From assembly GCF_017742835.1 (NCBI RefSeq), contig NZ_CP072392.1:2526385-2590384 (forward strand): DNA of 64,000 nt. The letters are read 5' to 3'. The DNA comes from Aquabacter sp. L1I39 (lineage in GTDB: Bacteria > Pseudomonadota > Alphaproteobacteria > Rhizobiales > Xanthobacteraceae). This document shows positions 26,660-37,518 of this stretch, piece by piece. The translations under genes and the position numbers were made by a program. The notes under the pieces were generated by a model. The model was not told where the DNA came from and searched no databases. It saw only the letters and a list, made by a program, of their open reading frames with translations. The first letter of the stretch is position 1. Each line of letters starts with the position of its first letter.

Positions 26660-27954
26660 TCCGCACCGAAGCCTCCAAGGCCCAAACCGCTCCCGCCGAA
26701 CCGGAGCCGCTGGCAGGAGAGACCATTGCGGCCCGCCTGAAGGAGTTGGCCGCCTTCACCGATGTGCCGGGCGAAATGACCCGCCTGTCCCTGTCCCCCG
26801 CCCATAAGAGGGCGGCGGCGCAGGTGGCTTATTGGTTCCGCGCCGCAGGCATGAACCACGTGCATATGGATGCCACGGGCACCATTGTCGGCCGCTATGC
26901 CGCCGATCGGCCGGACGCCAAGACGCTGGTCATCGGCTCGCACATCGACACCGTGCGCAATGCTGGCATCTATGACGGAAATCTCGGCGTCCTGGTGGGC
27001 ATCGCCGCTGTGGACCAGCTGCGACGGGAAGGCCGGCGCCTGCCCTTTGCCGTGGAGGTCGCTGCCTTCGCCGATGAGGAAGGTGTGCGCTTCCTGTCCA
27101 CCCTCTCCTCCTCCAAGGCGTTCGCGGGTCGGTTCGATCCCAAGTGTCTGGAGGACGTGGACAGTGCCGGCATTTCCCGGCACGAAGCGCTGCGGACCTT
27201 TGGCGCGCCGGTGGACACCGTGGCCCAATGCGCCCGGACACCCGAAGAGACGCTGGGCTATGTGGAAGTGCATATCGAGCAGGGACCGGTGCTTGAAGCG
27301 CTGAGCCTGCCGCTCGGCATCGTCACCGGCATTGCCGGTGCCTCCCGCGCCTCCATCCGCCTCAAGGGTCAGGCCGCCCATTCCGGCACCATGCCCATGC
27401 CCATGCGCCAGGACGCGCTGGCAGCGGCCGCCGAGATCATTCTCGCGGTGGAAGCCCGTGGCCGGGCGGACGTGGCGCCGCACTCCCTGGTGGCGACGGT
27501 GGGCACGCTGACCATCGCCGGCAGCGCCGTGAACGTGGTGCCGGGCGAAGTGGTCTTCTCCATCGACGTGCGCTCCTCGGACGACGGAACGCGCCGCGCC
27601 GCCGTGGCCGACATCACCAGCGCCATCGAAGCCATCGCCGCCCGTCGCGGCATCACGCCCTTCGTCTCCTGGGGCCACGACGCCCCGGCCGCGCCCTGCG
27701 ACGAAAGACTGAAGGCGCGCCTTTCCGAGGCGGTTGCCTCCCTCGGCCTGCCCGTCCATCACCTGCCCTCGGGCGCCGGCCACGACGCCATGGTGTTCCG
27801 CGATGTGCTGCCCATGGCCATGCTCTTCGTGCGGTCCTTCAATGGCAGCCACAATCCGAAGGAATATGCCGCCCCCGAGGATATCGAGCTTGCGGCCCGC
27901 GCGCTCCACGCCTTCCTCTTGCGCCTTGCCGAGCAGGAGGCAGGCGCACACTGA
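26656..27954 (+). CDS. allC: Allantoate amidohydrolase (M20/hydantoinase-carbamoylase family)
   Basis: A 432-residue zinc amidohydrolase. The metal motifs are IGSHIDTVRNAGIYDGNLGVL (His and bridging Asp), AFADEEGVRF (Glu pair), and HIEQGPVLE with the conserved His. The dimerisation domain has GQAAHSGTMPMPMRQDALAAAAE, and GAGHDAM and SHNPKEY close the site. Family members hydrolyse allantoate or N-carbamoyl amino acids; the operon context fixes allantoate as the likely substrate, giving ureidoglycine, ammonia and CO2. It is translationally coupled to the puuE-uraD gene and ends at a strong hairpin (27969-27990). Confidence 0.92.
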   Translation: MIRTEASKAQTAPAEPEPLAGETIAARLKELAAFTDVPGEMTRLSLSPAHKRAAAQVAYWFRAAGMNHVHMDATGTIVGRYAADRPDAKTLVIGSHIDTVRNAGIYDGNLGVLVGIAAVDQLRREGRRLPFAVEVAAFADEEGVRFLSTLSSSKAFAGRFDPKCLEDVDSAGISRHEALRTFGAPVDTVAQCARTPEETLGYVEVHIEQGPVLEALSLPLGIVTGIAGASRASIRLKGQAAHSGTMPMPMRQDALAAAAEIILAVEARGRADVAPHSLVATVGTLTIAGSAVNVVPGEVVFSIDVRSSDDGTRRAAVADITSAIEAIAARRGITPFVSWGHDAPAAPCDERLKARLSEAVASLGLPVHHLPSGAGHDAMVFRDVLPMAMLFVRSFNGSHNPKEYAAPEDIELAARALHAFLLRLAEQEAGAH

Positions 27955-27968
27955 TCCCCAACGCAAAA

Positions 27969-27990
27969 CGGCCGGCGCACGCGCCGGCCG
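27969..27990. terminator. Bidirectional terminator between allC and mmsA
   Basis: Perfect 10-bp arms CGGCCGGCGC / GCGCCGGCCG with a minimal loop. On the minus strand TTTTGCG follows the hairpin, a better U-tract than on the plus strand. It serves the convergent allC and mmsA genes. Confidence 0.75.
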
Positions 27991-28011
27991 CTTCGTTGCC
28001 TTGCGGAAGCC

Positions 28012-29502
<1,491 letters not shown>

Positions 29503-29612
29503 GGCGTCCTCCAGAACTCTCGGGCGGATATCTGGTGCGCAGAGAACATCTGGTAATTACGCGGAGCAATGCCTAACATCCCGGACACGTTGTGCAGAAA
29601 TAGGCTTAGCTC

Positions 29613-30506
29613 GTGAATTGGGACCATGCCCGCATCTTTCTCGCCGTGGCCCGGGCCGGGCAGATGCTGGGCGCGGCCCAGCGCCTGAACGTGGATCACG
29701 CCACCGTCACCCGCCGCATCAATGCCCTTGAGGCGGACCTCGGCGCGCGTGTGTTCGAGCGGCGCACCACAGGCTGTACTTTGACCGCCGTGGGCGAGCG
29801 TTTCCTCGCGGTGGCGGAGCGGGTGGAAAGCGAGATGATCCGAGCGCGGTCGGATCTGGGCAATGCCGACCTGAAGTTGGAAGGCACCATTCGCATCGGC
29901 GCGCCGGATGCGCTGGGCACCTATTTCCTCGCCCCCCGGCTGCCGCGCTTTGCCGCCCCTCATCCCGACCTTGTGGTGCAATTGGTGCCCTTGCCGCGCA
30001 CCTTCTCCCTCTCCAAGCGTGAGGCGGACATCGCCATCACCATCGAGCGTCCCTCCGAGGGACGCCTCTTCGTGCGGCGCCTGACGGACTATTCTCTCTC
30101 CGTCTATGCCTCCCGCGCCTATCTGGAGGAGAGCGGCCCCATCGCCTGCGAGGCGGACCTGAAAGACCGCACCCTCATCACCTATGTGCAGGACCTCGCT
30201 TACAGCCCCGGCCTCGACTATATGAGCGCCCTGGTTGAGCTGTGCGGACGGCGGTTCGAGTGCGCCAGCGCCGTCGGCCAATTGGAGGCGGTGCGCGCCG
30301 GTGGTGGGGTCGCCATTCTCCATGACTACGCCGCCGCAGCCCATGGCGATCTCCTCCCCGTGCTGCCCCATGTGAGATTTGAGCGCGCCTATTGGCTGGT
30401 GGTGCACGCGGACATGCGAGACCTGCGCCGGATTTCCCAGATGGAGGACTTCATCGTCGATGCGGTGCGCGGGGAGCGGGTCTCCTTCCTGCCCGGGCGC
30501 GCCTGA
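29613..30506 (+). CDS. LysR family transcriptional regulator (divergent from mmsA)
   Basis: A 297-residue LysR protein. The helix-turn-helix is RIFLAVARAGQMLGAAQRLNVDHATVTRRINALEADLGARVFERR, and the effector domain follows from about residue 88. It starts at GTG 29613 with only a weak ribosome site (AGG about 9 nt upstream). Its position back-to-back with mmsA suggests it controls mmsA expression in response to a semialdehyde or related metabolite. It belongs to the same LysR subgroup (SLSKREADIAI stretch) as the gene at 43497. Confidence 0.88.
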   Translation: MNWDHARIFLAVARAGQMLGAAQRLNVDHATVTRRINALEADLGARVFERRTTGCTLTAVGERFLAVAERVESEMIRARSDLGNADLKLEGTIRIGAPDALGTYFLAPRLPRFAAPHPDLVVQLVPLPRTFSLSKREADIAITIERPSEGRLFVRRLTDYSLSVYASRAYLEESGPIACEADLKDRTLITYVQDLAYSPGLDYMSALVELCGRRFECASAVGQLEAVRAGGGVAILHDYAAAAHGDLLPVLPHVRFERAYWLVVHADMRDLRRISQMEDFIVDAVRGERVSFLPGRA

Positions 30507-30522
30507 AGGCGGCAGCCGCGAG

Positions 30523-30540
30523 ACTTGGTTGAATCCAAGT
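30523..30540. promoter_or_regulatory. Inverted repeat before the third GntR gene
   Basis: ACTTGG-N6-CCAAGT, perfect 6-bp arms, lies 16 bp after the LysR stop and 55-94 bp before the candidate GntR starts. It could be an autoregulatory operator. Its proximity to the LysR stop means a terminator role is also possible, but no U-tract follows. Confidence 0.4.
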
Positions 30541-30594
30541 GAGGATGCGATCAGATTGCCGTGCAATCCGGCCCTGGTGTGCGCTACAGGAGGA

Positions 30595-31353
30595 ATGCCG
30601 CGCGCTTCTGTGCCGGCTGTTACGGACGAACAGATGGACGATCGGATCTCCAAACCGGCCGCCGCGCCGGGCCGCGACTTCAAGGTGGCCCGCCTTGCCG
30701 CACCTCTGCGCCACTCGGTGGTGGAGAGCATCCGCGACGCGATCGCGCTTGGGCGCTTCACGACGGGAGAACGGCTGCCAGAACGGGCGCTCTGCGAGCT
30801 GACGGGGGTCAGTCGCACACTGGTGCGCGAAGCCCTGCGGCAATTGGAATCCGAGGGCCTGATTATCGTCGTGCCTCACCGGGGGCCGATCGTCGCGGGC
30901 GTGACGCCAGAGCAGGCCGAAGGCATATATCAGGTGCGGGCGGAACTGGAGGGGCTGGCCGCGGAGCGCTTCGCGGCAAAGGCCGGGCCGGTCGAGAAAA
31001 AAGCGCTGAAGGCCGCCTTTCGCCAGTTGAAGACGGCATTGACCTCTGCCGATCCGTTGGACCGCATCAACGCCAAGAACCACTTTTATGATAGCCTGAT
31101 CGAGGGCGCCGGAAACGAGGCCCTGGGGCAGGCACTGAACATGCTGAATGCGCGGATCACCGTGCTGCGCGCCACCTCCCTTCAGACCCCCGGCCGGGGC
31201 AAGGAGAGCATCGCCGAGCTGAGTGAGCTGGTGGATGCGCTCATGGCCGGCGACGGCGTCGCCGCCCGTGCCGCGGCGGTTCGCCACGTCGCCAAGGCGG
31301 CCGAAGTCGCCCTTCTCAATCTGCGCCGACAAGACGCCGCCACAAGCGTGTGA
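30595..31353 (+). CDS. GntR family transcriptional regulator (FadR/FCD subfamily)
   Basis: A regulator of about 252 residues. The winged helix contains LPERALCELTGVSRTLVREALRQLESEGL with wing VPHRGPIVAG; the FCD domain (about residues 110-240) has YQVRAELEGLAAERFA and NHFYDSLIEGAGN. The start is uncertain: ATG 30595 abuts AGGAGGA with almost no spacing, while ATG 30634 has only a weak site. It lies 66 bp ahead of gpmI on the same strand and could regulate it or act on distant genes. The frame upstream of 30595 overlaps the LysR gene and is not coding. Confidence 0.85.
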   Translation: MPRASVPAVTDEQMDDRISKPAAAPGRDFKVARLAAPLRHSVVESIRDAIALGRFTTGERLPERALCELTGVSRTLVREALRQLESEGLIIVVPHRGPIVAGVTPEQAEGIYQVRAELEGLAAERFAAKAGPVEKKALKAAFRQLKTALTSADPLDRINAKNHFYDSLIEGAGNEALGQALNMLNARITVLRATSLQTPGRGKESIAELSELVDALMAGDGVAARAAAVRHVAKAAEVALLNLRRQDAATSV

Positions 31354-31419
31354 CCTTGTGTTCGCCGCCGGCCCGCCTTATCGGCAGGGCCAGCAATATG
31401 CGACGCAACGAGGTCTGAC

Positions 31420-32943
31420 ATGTCGAAGCCATCCCTTGCCATGCTCGTCGTTCTCGATGGATGGGGATGGCGCGAGGAAGACGCCGATAATGCGGTGCGG
31501 CTCGCCCACACCCCCAACTTCGATCGTCTCTACGCCGGCTCCCCCCATGCCTTCCTGAGCACGTCCGGTCTTGATGTCGGCCTGCCGCCCGGACAGATGG
31601 GCAATTCCGAAGTTGGCCATCTCAATCTCGGCGCGGGCCGCGTGGTGATGCAGGATCTGCCACGCATCGACGCGGCGGTGGCCGACGGCGAGCTCGCCCG
31701 GCGCATCGAGGAGAGCGGCCTCGTCGCGTCGCTGAAGAAGACCGGGGGCACCTGCCATATCATCGGGCTCATGTCACCCGGCGGCGTCCATGCCCACCAG
31801 GATCACGCCGTGGCCGTGGCCAAGATCTTGCGCGAGCGCGACATTCCCGTGGCCGTGCACGCCCTTACCGACGGCCGCGACACCGCGCCCCGCTCCGCAT
31901 CCGAGGCGCTGGCGAAGCTGGAAGCCGACCTACCCGAGGGCGCGCCCATCGTCACCGTCTGCGGCCGCTACTTCGCCATGGACCGCGACAAGCGGTGGGA
32001 CCGCGTGAAGCGGGCCTATGACCTGCTGGTGCGGGGCGAAGGCACGCCGCGCGAGACCCCCCTGGCGGCCGTGGAGGCCTCCTATGCGGCCGACATTTCG
32101 GACGAATTCATCGAGCCCGCCGTTGTCGGCGCCTATACCGGCATGAAGGATGGCGATGCCATCCTGTGCACCAATTTCCGCGCCGACCGCGCCCGCGAAT
32201 TGCTGGACGCCTTGCTTCTCAAGGCCTTCGACGGCTTCGACAGGGGCACGCCGGTCAGCTTCTGCGCGGCGGCCGGCATGGCCTCCTATAGCGGTGAGCT
32301 GGACCAGGCGATGGTCACTCTGTTCCCGCGCCAGTCCCTGGAAAAGGGTCTCGGAGAAGTGGTGGCAGAAGCGGGCCTTGCCCAGGTGCGCGCAGCGGAG
32401 ACGGAGAAGTACCCCCACGTCACCTATTTCCTCAATGGCGGCCGCGAGACCCCCTATCCCGGCGAAGACCGCATCCTGGTCCCCTCTCCGAAGGTTGCCA
32501 CCTATGACCTGCAGCCGGAGATGTCGGCCCCCGAATTGACCGAGAAGGTTCTGGAGGCGATCCGCTCGGGCAAATACAGCCTGATCGTACTCAACTATGC
32601 CAATCCCGACATGGTGGGACACACCGGTTCCCTGCCCGCGGCCATCAAGGCGGTGGAAACCGTGGATACGGGCCTGGGCAAGCTGGCGGAGGCGGTGCAG
32701 GAGATGAGCGGCGCCTTGCTGGTGACCGCCGACCACGGCAATTGCGAACTCATGCGCGACCCGCAGACCGGCAATCCCCATACCGCCCACACCACGCACC
32801 CGGTGCCGATCTTCCTCGCAGGCCGACCCGAGGTGACACTGGCGGACGGTCGCCTCGGCGATGTGGCGCCCACTCTGCTGGCCTTGATCGGGCTGCCCCA
32901 GCCGGCCGAGATGACGGGGAAGTCGCTGCTCCGCGCACTCTGA
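31420..32943 (+). CDS. gpmI: 2,3-bisphosphoglycerate-independent phosphoglycerate mutase
   Basis: A 507-residue alkaline-phosphatase superfamily enzyme of normal length. It begins LAMLVVLDGWGWREEDADNA (first metal Asp). The catalytic Ser is in PPGQMGNSEVGHLNLGAGR (about residue 63). Substrate loops include HIIGLMSPGGVHAHQDH and HALTDGRDTAPRSA, and metal ligands are in NYANPDMVGHTG and VTADHGNCE. It interconverts 3- and 2-phosphoglycerate using Mn2+. GAGGTCTGAC precedes the ATG. A perfect 10-bp hairpin follows 6 bp after the stop codon. Confidence 0.96.
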   Translation: MSKPSLAMLVVLDGWGWREEDADNAVRLAHTPNFDRLYAGSPHAFLSTSGLDVGLPPGQMGNSEVGHLNLGAGRVVMQDLPRIDAAVADGELARRIEESGLVASLKKTGGTCHIIGLMSPGGVHAHQDHAVAVAKILRERDIPVAVHALTDGRDTAPRSASEALAKLEADLPEGAPIVTVCGRYFAMDRDKRWDRVKRAYDLLVRGEGTPRETPLAAVEASYAADISDEFIEPAVVGAYTGMKDGDAILCTNFRADRARELLDALLLKAFDGFDRGTPVSFCAAAGMASYSGELDQAMVTLFPRQSLEKGLGEVVAEAGLAQVRAAETEKYPHVTYFLNGGRETPYPGEDRILVPSPKVATYDLQPEMSAPELTEKVLEAIRSGKYSLIVLNYANPDMVGHTGSLPAAIKAVETVDTGLGKLAEAVQEMSGALLVTADHGNCELMRDPQTGNPHTAHTTHPVPIFLAGRPEVTLADGRLGDVAPTLLALIGLPQPAEMTGKSLLRAL

Positions 32944-32949
32944 GGCGAC

Positions 32950-32971
32950 GGGCGCCGGCTCGCCGGCGCCC
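32950..32971 (+). terminator. Hairpin after gpmI
   Basis: Perfect arms GGGCGCCGGC / GCCGGCGCCC separated by 2 nt, 6 bp after the gpmI stop. Only GGATTTCC follows, so the U-tract is poor and termination may be partial. Confidence 0.55.
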
Positions 32972-33004
32972 GGATTTCCAAGCCGATCGGTTCCTGCCCG
33001 GCAA

Positions 33005-33106
33005 AGAGCATAAGCAGATCACCAAAGCGGATCGCGCTCTAACTCGTTGAGAGAGAATGCGTGATCCGATCAGCCTGCGGTGCAGGCTGATCGGCGCATG
33101 CTCTAG
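33005..33106 (-). repeat. Dispersed palindromic intergenic repeat, copy 2
   Basis: On the minus strand it reads CTAGAGCATGCGCCGATCAG, a CGATCAGCCTGC..GCAGGCTGATCG hairpin, ATCACGCATTCTCT, GAGTTAGAGCGCGATCC and then GTGATCTGCTTATGCTC. This reproduces copy 1 (23086-23200), with the hairpin here perfect. It lies between gpmI and the convergent hlyD-type gene and holds no ORF. Confidence 0.85.
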
Positions 33107-33144
33107 GCAGAAACCGTCGAAACGGGCGACCTGCTGGAGCCGGA

Positions 33145-34470
33145 TCACCGCTCCTGCATCGAAGAGCCGAACCGATCCACAATCGGCGCCACGAGGAACT
33201 GAAGCACCGTGCGCTCCCCCGTGGGCATGAACACGGAGGCCTGCATTCCCGGAATGATCCGATCTCTGATCTCGGGGGGAATGGAGGCGCGATCTACAGA
33301 GACTTCTGCCGCATAATAGTTCGCCCCAGTCTTCGGATCCTCAAGCACGTCGTGGGACAAGGTTTCCAACGTGCCCTTGATCATTTCGCTCTTGTATTCG
33401 CGGAACTGGCTGAGCTGGATGTCCACTTCCTGGCCCACCCGAACGCGGTCGATATCTTCCGGATCGATCTTGGCCCGCAGCACGAGAACATCAGAAGAGG
33501 GAACAATTTCCATAATCACATCGCCTGGGCGCACGACGCCACCCACGGTGAAGATCTTCATGCCCTGAACAGAGCCTGAAACCGGCGCCGTAATATCGAC
33601 GCGCTTAAGGCTGTCCTTTGCGACAATGATCTGCTGCGTGAGATCGCCGATGGTCTTGCGAACATCAGGCAGGGCGACGGCGGCTTCCTGGACATAGGCC
33701 TTTCGCAACTGGTCAGCGCTCGCGGTCAGCTCGTTGACCTTGTCCTGCCCCTGAGCGATCGAGACCACGGCTCCGTCGATCGCCCCCTGAAGACCCGATT
33801 CCTGACGCTGCAGAGCCGTCACCCGCGGCAAGGCAACAAAGCCCTTCTTGTAGAGCGTCATCACCCCTTCCATCTCGCTCTTGACCGTGACGAGCTGCTC
33901 TTCCGACGTCTTCTTTGTAATCGCTGCCTGCTCGATCTGCTTCTGCGCCTGACCGAGCTGGGCCTCGATCACATCGAGAGAACTTTGGAGCGTGGCAAGG
34001 CGGCTGTCGAACTGCCGCTTGTTGTCGCTCATGGCGGCGGCGACCTGAGGATCGGACGCGAGCTTCGTGACGCTCTCAGGAAAGGTCACCTGCTTGGCGA
34101 GAGAGCGCTGCGCCTCCAGGCGCGCCTCCTGGGCCTGGGCCTGGGCCAACTGCTTCTCGTAGGTCTCGGCAGCAGCCATGCTGCGTGTCGGATCGAGACG
34201 CAGAAGGACGTCTCCCTTCTTTACGATGCTGCCGTCGCGCACGAGAATCTCGCGGACGATGCCGCCTTCCAGGTGCTGGATCTCCTTGCGGTTCGAAGAC
34301 ACCGCCACAATGCTGTTCGCAGTGACAGCACCATCGACCTTGGCGATCGCGGCCCACGTGAAGCTCACCACGAGCGTGAAGACCAAGAGGGCATAACCAT
34401 AGGAGAGCACCGACTTCCAATCGCCCGGTGCGATGGGTGCGTGCTCAAGCAGAAGGTCATCGTTCATCAT
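33145..34470 (-). CDS. Type I secretion periplasmic adaptor (HlyD/PrtE family)
   Basis: A 441-residue membrane fusion protein. A short cytoplasmic N-terminus and one membrane segment (about residues 25-45, GYALLVFTLVVSFTWAAIA) precede the first lipoyl half (HLEGGIVREILVRDGSIVKKGDVLLRLD). A long alpha-helical/coiled-coil hairpin spans about 95-270, followed by the second lipoyl half and the beta-barrel domain (ITAPVSGSVQGMKIFTVGGVV, GMQASVFMPTGERTVLQFL). It links the inner-membrane ABC exporter to an outer-membrane TolC channel. Its start overlaps the ABC gene stop (ATGATGA), so the two are translationally coupled. No tolC homologue is present in the cassette. Confidence 0.94.
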   Translation of the reverse strand: MMNDDLLLEHAPIAPGDWKSVLSYGYALLVFTLVVSFTWAAIAKVDGAVTANSIVAVSSNRKEIQHLEGGIVREILVRDGSIVKKGDVLLRLDPTRSMAAAETYEKQLAQAQAQEARLEAQRSLAKQVTFPESVTKLASDPQVAAAMSDNKRQFDSRLATLQSSLDVIEAQLGQAQKQIEQAAITKKTSEEQLVTVKSEMEGVMTLYKKGFVALPRVTALQRQESGLQGAIDGAVVSIAQGQDKVNELTASADQLRKAYVQEAAVALPDVRKTIGDLTQQIIVAKDSLKRVDITAPVSGSVQGMKIFTVGGVVRPGDVIMEIVPSSDVLVLRAKIDPEDIDRVRVGQEVDIQLSQFREYKSEMIKGTLETLSHDVLEDPKTGANYYAAEVSVDRASIPPEIRDRIIPGMQASVFMPTGERTVLQFLVAPIVDRFGSSMQER

Positions 34471-36191
34471 TCGCGCCCTTCAGCATTGCCGCCAATGACG
34501 GTGAGATTGGGTTGGGCCTTGAGGCGTGGCAGGCGGTTGACGATCTGGTCCCGCTCTCCAAAGGCCTGTACCGCGCCGCCATTCAGCACGAGGAGGTCAT
34601 CACAGAAGGCGAGGAGACTCATGCGGTGGGTGATGATGACAACCACCTTCCCTTGGGACCGTAACCGCAGGATGGCATCGCCAAGAGCCTTCTCGCCACC
34701 GGCATCGAGATGGGCATTGGGCTCGTCCATCACAATGAGATGGGGATCGTTGAACACAGCCCGGGCCAGCGCAAGCCGCTGCCGCTGGCCGCCAGACAAA
34801 ACGTAGCCACCCACCCCGATGCGGGTGTTGTAGCCATCAGGCAGGGCTCGGACCACATCCTGAATGCCCGCGAGTTCCACCGCGGCGACGATCAGATCCG
34901 ACCGTTTCGCCATTTCAGGATCAAGGCGCGCGATATTTTCCGCGACCGTTCCGGGCATGAATTCGATGTCCTGCGGCACATAGCCGACGAACCGGCCAAG
35001 TTCATCCGCGTTCCAGTGGGTAAAATCGTTGTCCCCCAATGTCACAGCACCCCTGCGCGGGGTCCAGACGTTCACGAGCAGGCGCGCGAGGCACGATTTT
35101 CCCGCACCGCTTGGACCCACCACAGCCAGAACCCGTCCAGGAGCCACCGTGAACGAGACATCGTTGATAATAATCTTGTCCGAGTTTGGGGCACCCCCCC
35201 AAACGCGGGACACAATAAGAGGGCCAGTGGGCGCCGGGAGCGACATCCTCTCCACATCGTCTCGGCCGGCAATCACGGCATCAAGACGCTCGCGACTGGC
35301 CCCGAAAGCGGCGATCCGTTCCCAGTTTCTGATCAGACCTTCAATGGGGCCTGTGGCGCGCAGCATAAGCATCACAGTAATAATCATGCCGCTGCCACCC
35401 ACCTCCCCGGCGAGATAGAGGAAGACCGCCGTCGTCACGAGCACGATGTAAATCATCAAATTCACGAAACGTGAAATCGCGACAATGACATCGGCGCGAC
35501 GATGGGCTTCATAGCGCCAGCCAAGCATTGCCGCATGAAGGCGACTCCACTTCGAGCGGATGGACGGCAACATCCCCATTGCTCGAGCGGGCTCCAGGAT
35601 GCGGGATGCCGAAGCCCCATAAGCAGCTTCTGCGCTGCTCACCTCCCGGAACCGCGCGCTGTCCTTCCCGACAACGGATTGCTCGAGCAAGACGAGCGCG
35701 CCAATTGTCGCCAATACAGCAAAGGCCACCACGCCAAACACCCAATGCATCATGAACAGCACGAGGATAAGAAGCGGCGACCAGATCGCATCCATGATCG
35801 TCATGATCACGGGACCAGACAGAAATTCCCGAACAAAATTCAAGTCCGCAATGTTGTTCGGCGAGAGGCGTGTACTCGCATCCTCCCGATAAAGGCTATC
35901 GAAAAACTTTTGACTTAAGCGAATGTCGATCTGAATGCCAAGACGTTGCAGGGATTTCGTGCGCACATAATCAATCAAGACAGCAATAAGAAGGAGAAAC
36001 GTGCAGATCAATGCCAAAACGATCATAGTATTGACGTTATGGCTGTGGAGGACACGGCGCATGATCTGCCAGCCGTAAAAAGGACCCGCCAAAAACAGGA
36101 TCGGAAGGACCGAACTCAGTGCGAGCAACCCTCCGTATGCCGGCATAAGATCCCGGATCGCCAGCAGCGTCGGAGAGTTGATTGGTTTCAT
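34467..36191 (-). CDS. Type I secretion ABC transporter, permease/ATPase (PrtD family)
   Basis: A 574-residue half-transporter. The membrane domain spans about residues 20-300 (segments such as LLALSSVLPILFLAGPFYGW and MIVLALICTFLLLIAVLID). The C-terminal ATPase has Walker A GPSGAGKS, the Q-loop in GYVPQDIEF, signature LSGGQRQRLALARA, Walker B LIVMDEPNAHLD (DEPN is usual for PrtD-type exporters) and the H-loop in VVIITHR. It has no N-terminal peptidase (C39) domain, so substrates keep a C-terminal, uncleaved signal. The RTX protein upstream is the obvious cargo. A 94-bp gap separates it from the glycosyltransferase gene. Confidence 0.95.
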   Translation of the reverse strand: MKPINSPTLLAIRDLMPAYGGLLALSSVLPILFLAGPFYGWQIMRRVLHSHNVNTMIVLALICTFLLLIAVLIDYVRTKSLQRLGIQIDIRLSQKFFDSLYREDASTRLSPNNIADLNFVREFLSGPVIMTIMDAIWSPLLILVLFMMHWVFGVVAFAVLATIGALVLLEQSVVGKDSARFREVSSAEAAYGASASRILEPARAMGMLPSIRSKWSRLHAAMLGWRYEAHRRADVIVAISRFVNLMIYIVLVTTAVFLYLAGEVGGSGMIITVMLMLRATGPIEGLIRNWERIAAFGASRERLDAVIAGRDDVERMSLPAPTGPLIVSRVWGGAPNSDKIIINDVSFTVAPGRVLAVVGPSGAGKSCLARLLVNVWTPRRGAVTLGDNDFTHWNADELGRFVGYVPQDIEFMPGTVAENIARLDPEMAKRSDLIVAAVELAGIQDVVRALPDGYNTRIGVGGYVLSGGQRQRLALARAVFNDPHLIVMDEPNAHLDAGGEKALGDAILRLRSQGKVVVIITHRMSLLAFCDDLLVLNGGAVQAFGERDQIVNRLPRLKAQPNLTVIGGNAEGRE

Positions 36192-36285
36192 GCGTCAAGT
36201 CCAACCTTGAAAATTCGCGTCCTACCGCACTGCGACATTAGCACATGCGCAGCTTGTTTCAGAACGAGAATAAGCGTTTGCAAAC

Positions 36286-37518
36286 TCAGTGGGTCCCGAG
36301 GAGGGATTCCATCAGTTCGATCTGGCGCGCCACACATTTCGCAACGGAATACCGGCGCACCACGACTTCACGGGCCGCGCGCTTCATGTGCCAAAACAGA
36401 TCAGGACGATCCAGAGCCCGGATGATCGTGTCCCCCAGCAGATCGGGCTCAAAGAAGGGCACCAAAAGCCCCGTCTGTCCATGGGCGATGGCCTCGCGGA
36501 CCGGCGGGGTATCGGAACCTATGATGAGGCATTCCGCAGCCATGGCCTCCGTCAGCGACCAGGACAACACAAAAGGATAGGTCAGATAAATGTGCGCTGC
36601 GGAAACCTGCAGGACGTCGAGGAAGGTCGGCCGCGGCACGACACCCATGAAGTGCACGCGCGAAAGGTCTGCCCTGGCCTCGATCTCGCGAACGAAAAGG
36701 TCTCGCCAGTTGCTGCCGTCCTCGGGGCGTGCGCCATAGGAGACATCGGAGCCACCGACAATCACAACCTGGGCGTCGGGATGGGCAGCAAGCACCCGTG
36801 GCAAGGCCCGCATGAACACATGGAAACCGCGATACGGCTCGAGGTTCCGAGCCACATATGTCACCACCTTGTCGCCAGCCCGCACCTGGGATCCGTTCGG
36901 GAGGATCAGGGTCGCGTCAGGGTTCGGCCGCACGGCGTCGACGTCGATGCCATCGTGCACCACCTCGATGTTCGGCTGAAAGATTGGCGGGAACAGGCTG
37001 CGCTGCCACTCAGTGGGTGCAATTCCCAGATCCGCATCCGCGAGCGCCATGGCCATGGTGGCGTTGCGGACATGAACCCGCACCTCGCCGTCGAGCCCGA
37101 AGCGCAAGAACTCCTGATCGAAGCCCACATCCTTACCCACCGGGTGGTAATAGAATTCGCAAAAGGCGATGATCTTGGCATTCGGGAAGAGGGGCCGCAG
37201 AGGCAGGCCCTCGCCCCACCCCGGATGCACGAAGATGACGTCAGGCTCCACGCCTTCCGCCTGCAACTCCGTGGCCAGATACATAATCTCCTCGGCCCGG
37301 CGGCACTCCGCATTGAACCGCCGGCCGAAGCTGTGCCCCTCGCTCTCCGGCTGGGGCGTCCAGGGATAGCGAAGCAGTTGCACACCGGCGATCGAGCGGG
37401 CTGTCGGCGAACCGAAAGCCACTACCCGGTAACCCGGCCGGCTCGCCAGGGTTGCGGCCAGGTGCCGGTACTGGGCCGGAAAATTGTTATGGATGAACAG
37501 AACCGTACGCACCGTCAC
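36286..37518 (-). CDS. Glycosyltransferase family 4 protein within the secretion cassette
   Basis: A 410-residue GT-B glycosyltransferase. The N-terminal half begins TVLFIHNNFPAQYRHLAATLASRPGY and contains DVIFVHPGWGEGLPLRPLFP and CEFYYHPVGKDVGFD, typical of a Glyco_trans_4-like subgroup. The donor half has VTYVARNLEPYRGFHVFMRALP, VVIVGGSDVSYG and a C-terminal motif region PFVLSWSLTEAMAAECLIIGSDTPPV, where the usual second-position residues are replaced by SWSLTEAM. It starts with GTG overlapping the sapC-like stop (GTGA). Its place between exporter and RTX genes suggests it glycosylates the exported protein or a surface anchor; that is an inference. Confidence 0.88.
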   Translation of the reverse strand: MTVRTVLFIHNNFPAQYRHLAATLASRPGYRVVAFGSPTARSIAGVQLLRYPWTPQPESEGHSFGRRFNAECRRAEEIMYLATELQAEGVEPDVIFVHPGWGEGLPLRPLFPNAKIIAFCEFYYHPVGKDVGFDQEFLRFGLDGEVRVHVRNATMAMALADADLGIAPTEWQRSLFPPIFQPNIEVVHDGIDVDAVRPNPDATLILPNGSQVRAGDKVVTYVARNLEPYRGFHVFMRALPRVLAAHPDAQVVIVGGSDVSYGARPEDGSNWRDLFVREIEARADLSRVHFMGVVPRPTFLDVLQVSAAHIYLTYPFVLSWSLTEAMAAECLIIGSDTPPVREAIAHGQTGLLVPFFEPDLLGDTIIRALDRPDLFWHMKRAAREVVVRRYSVAKCVARQIELMESLLGTH

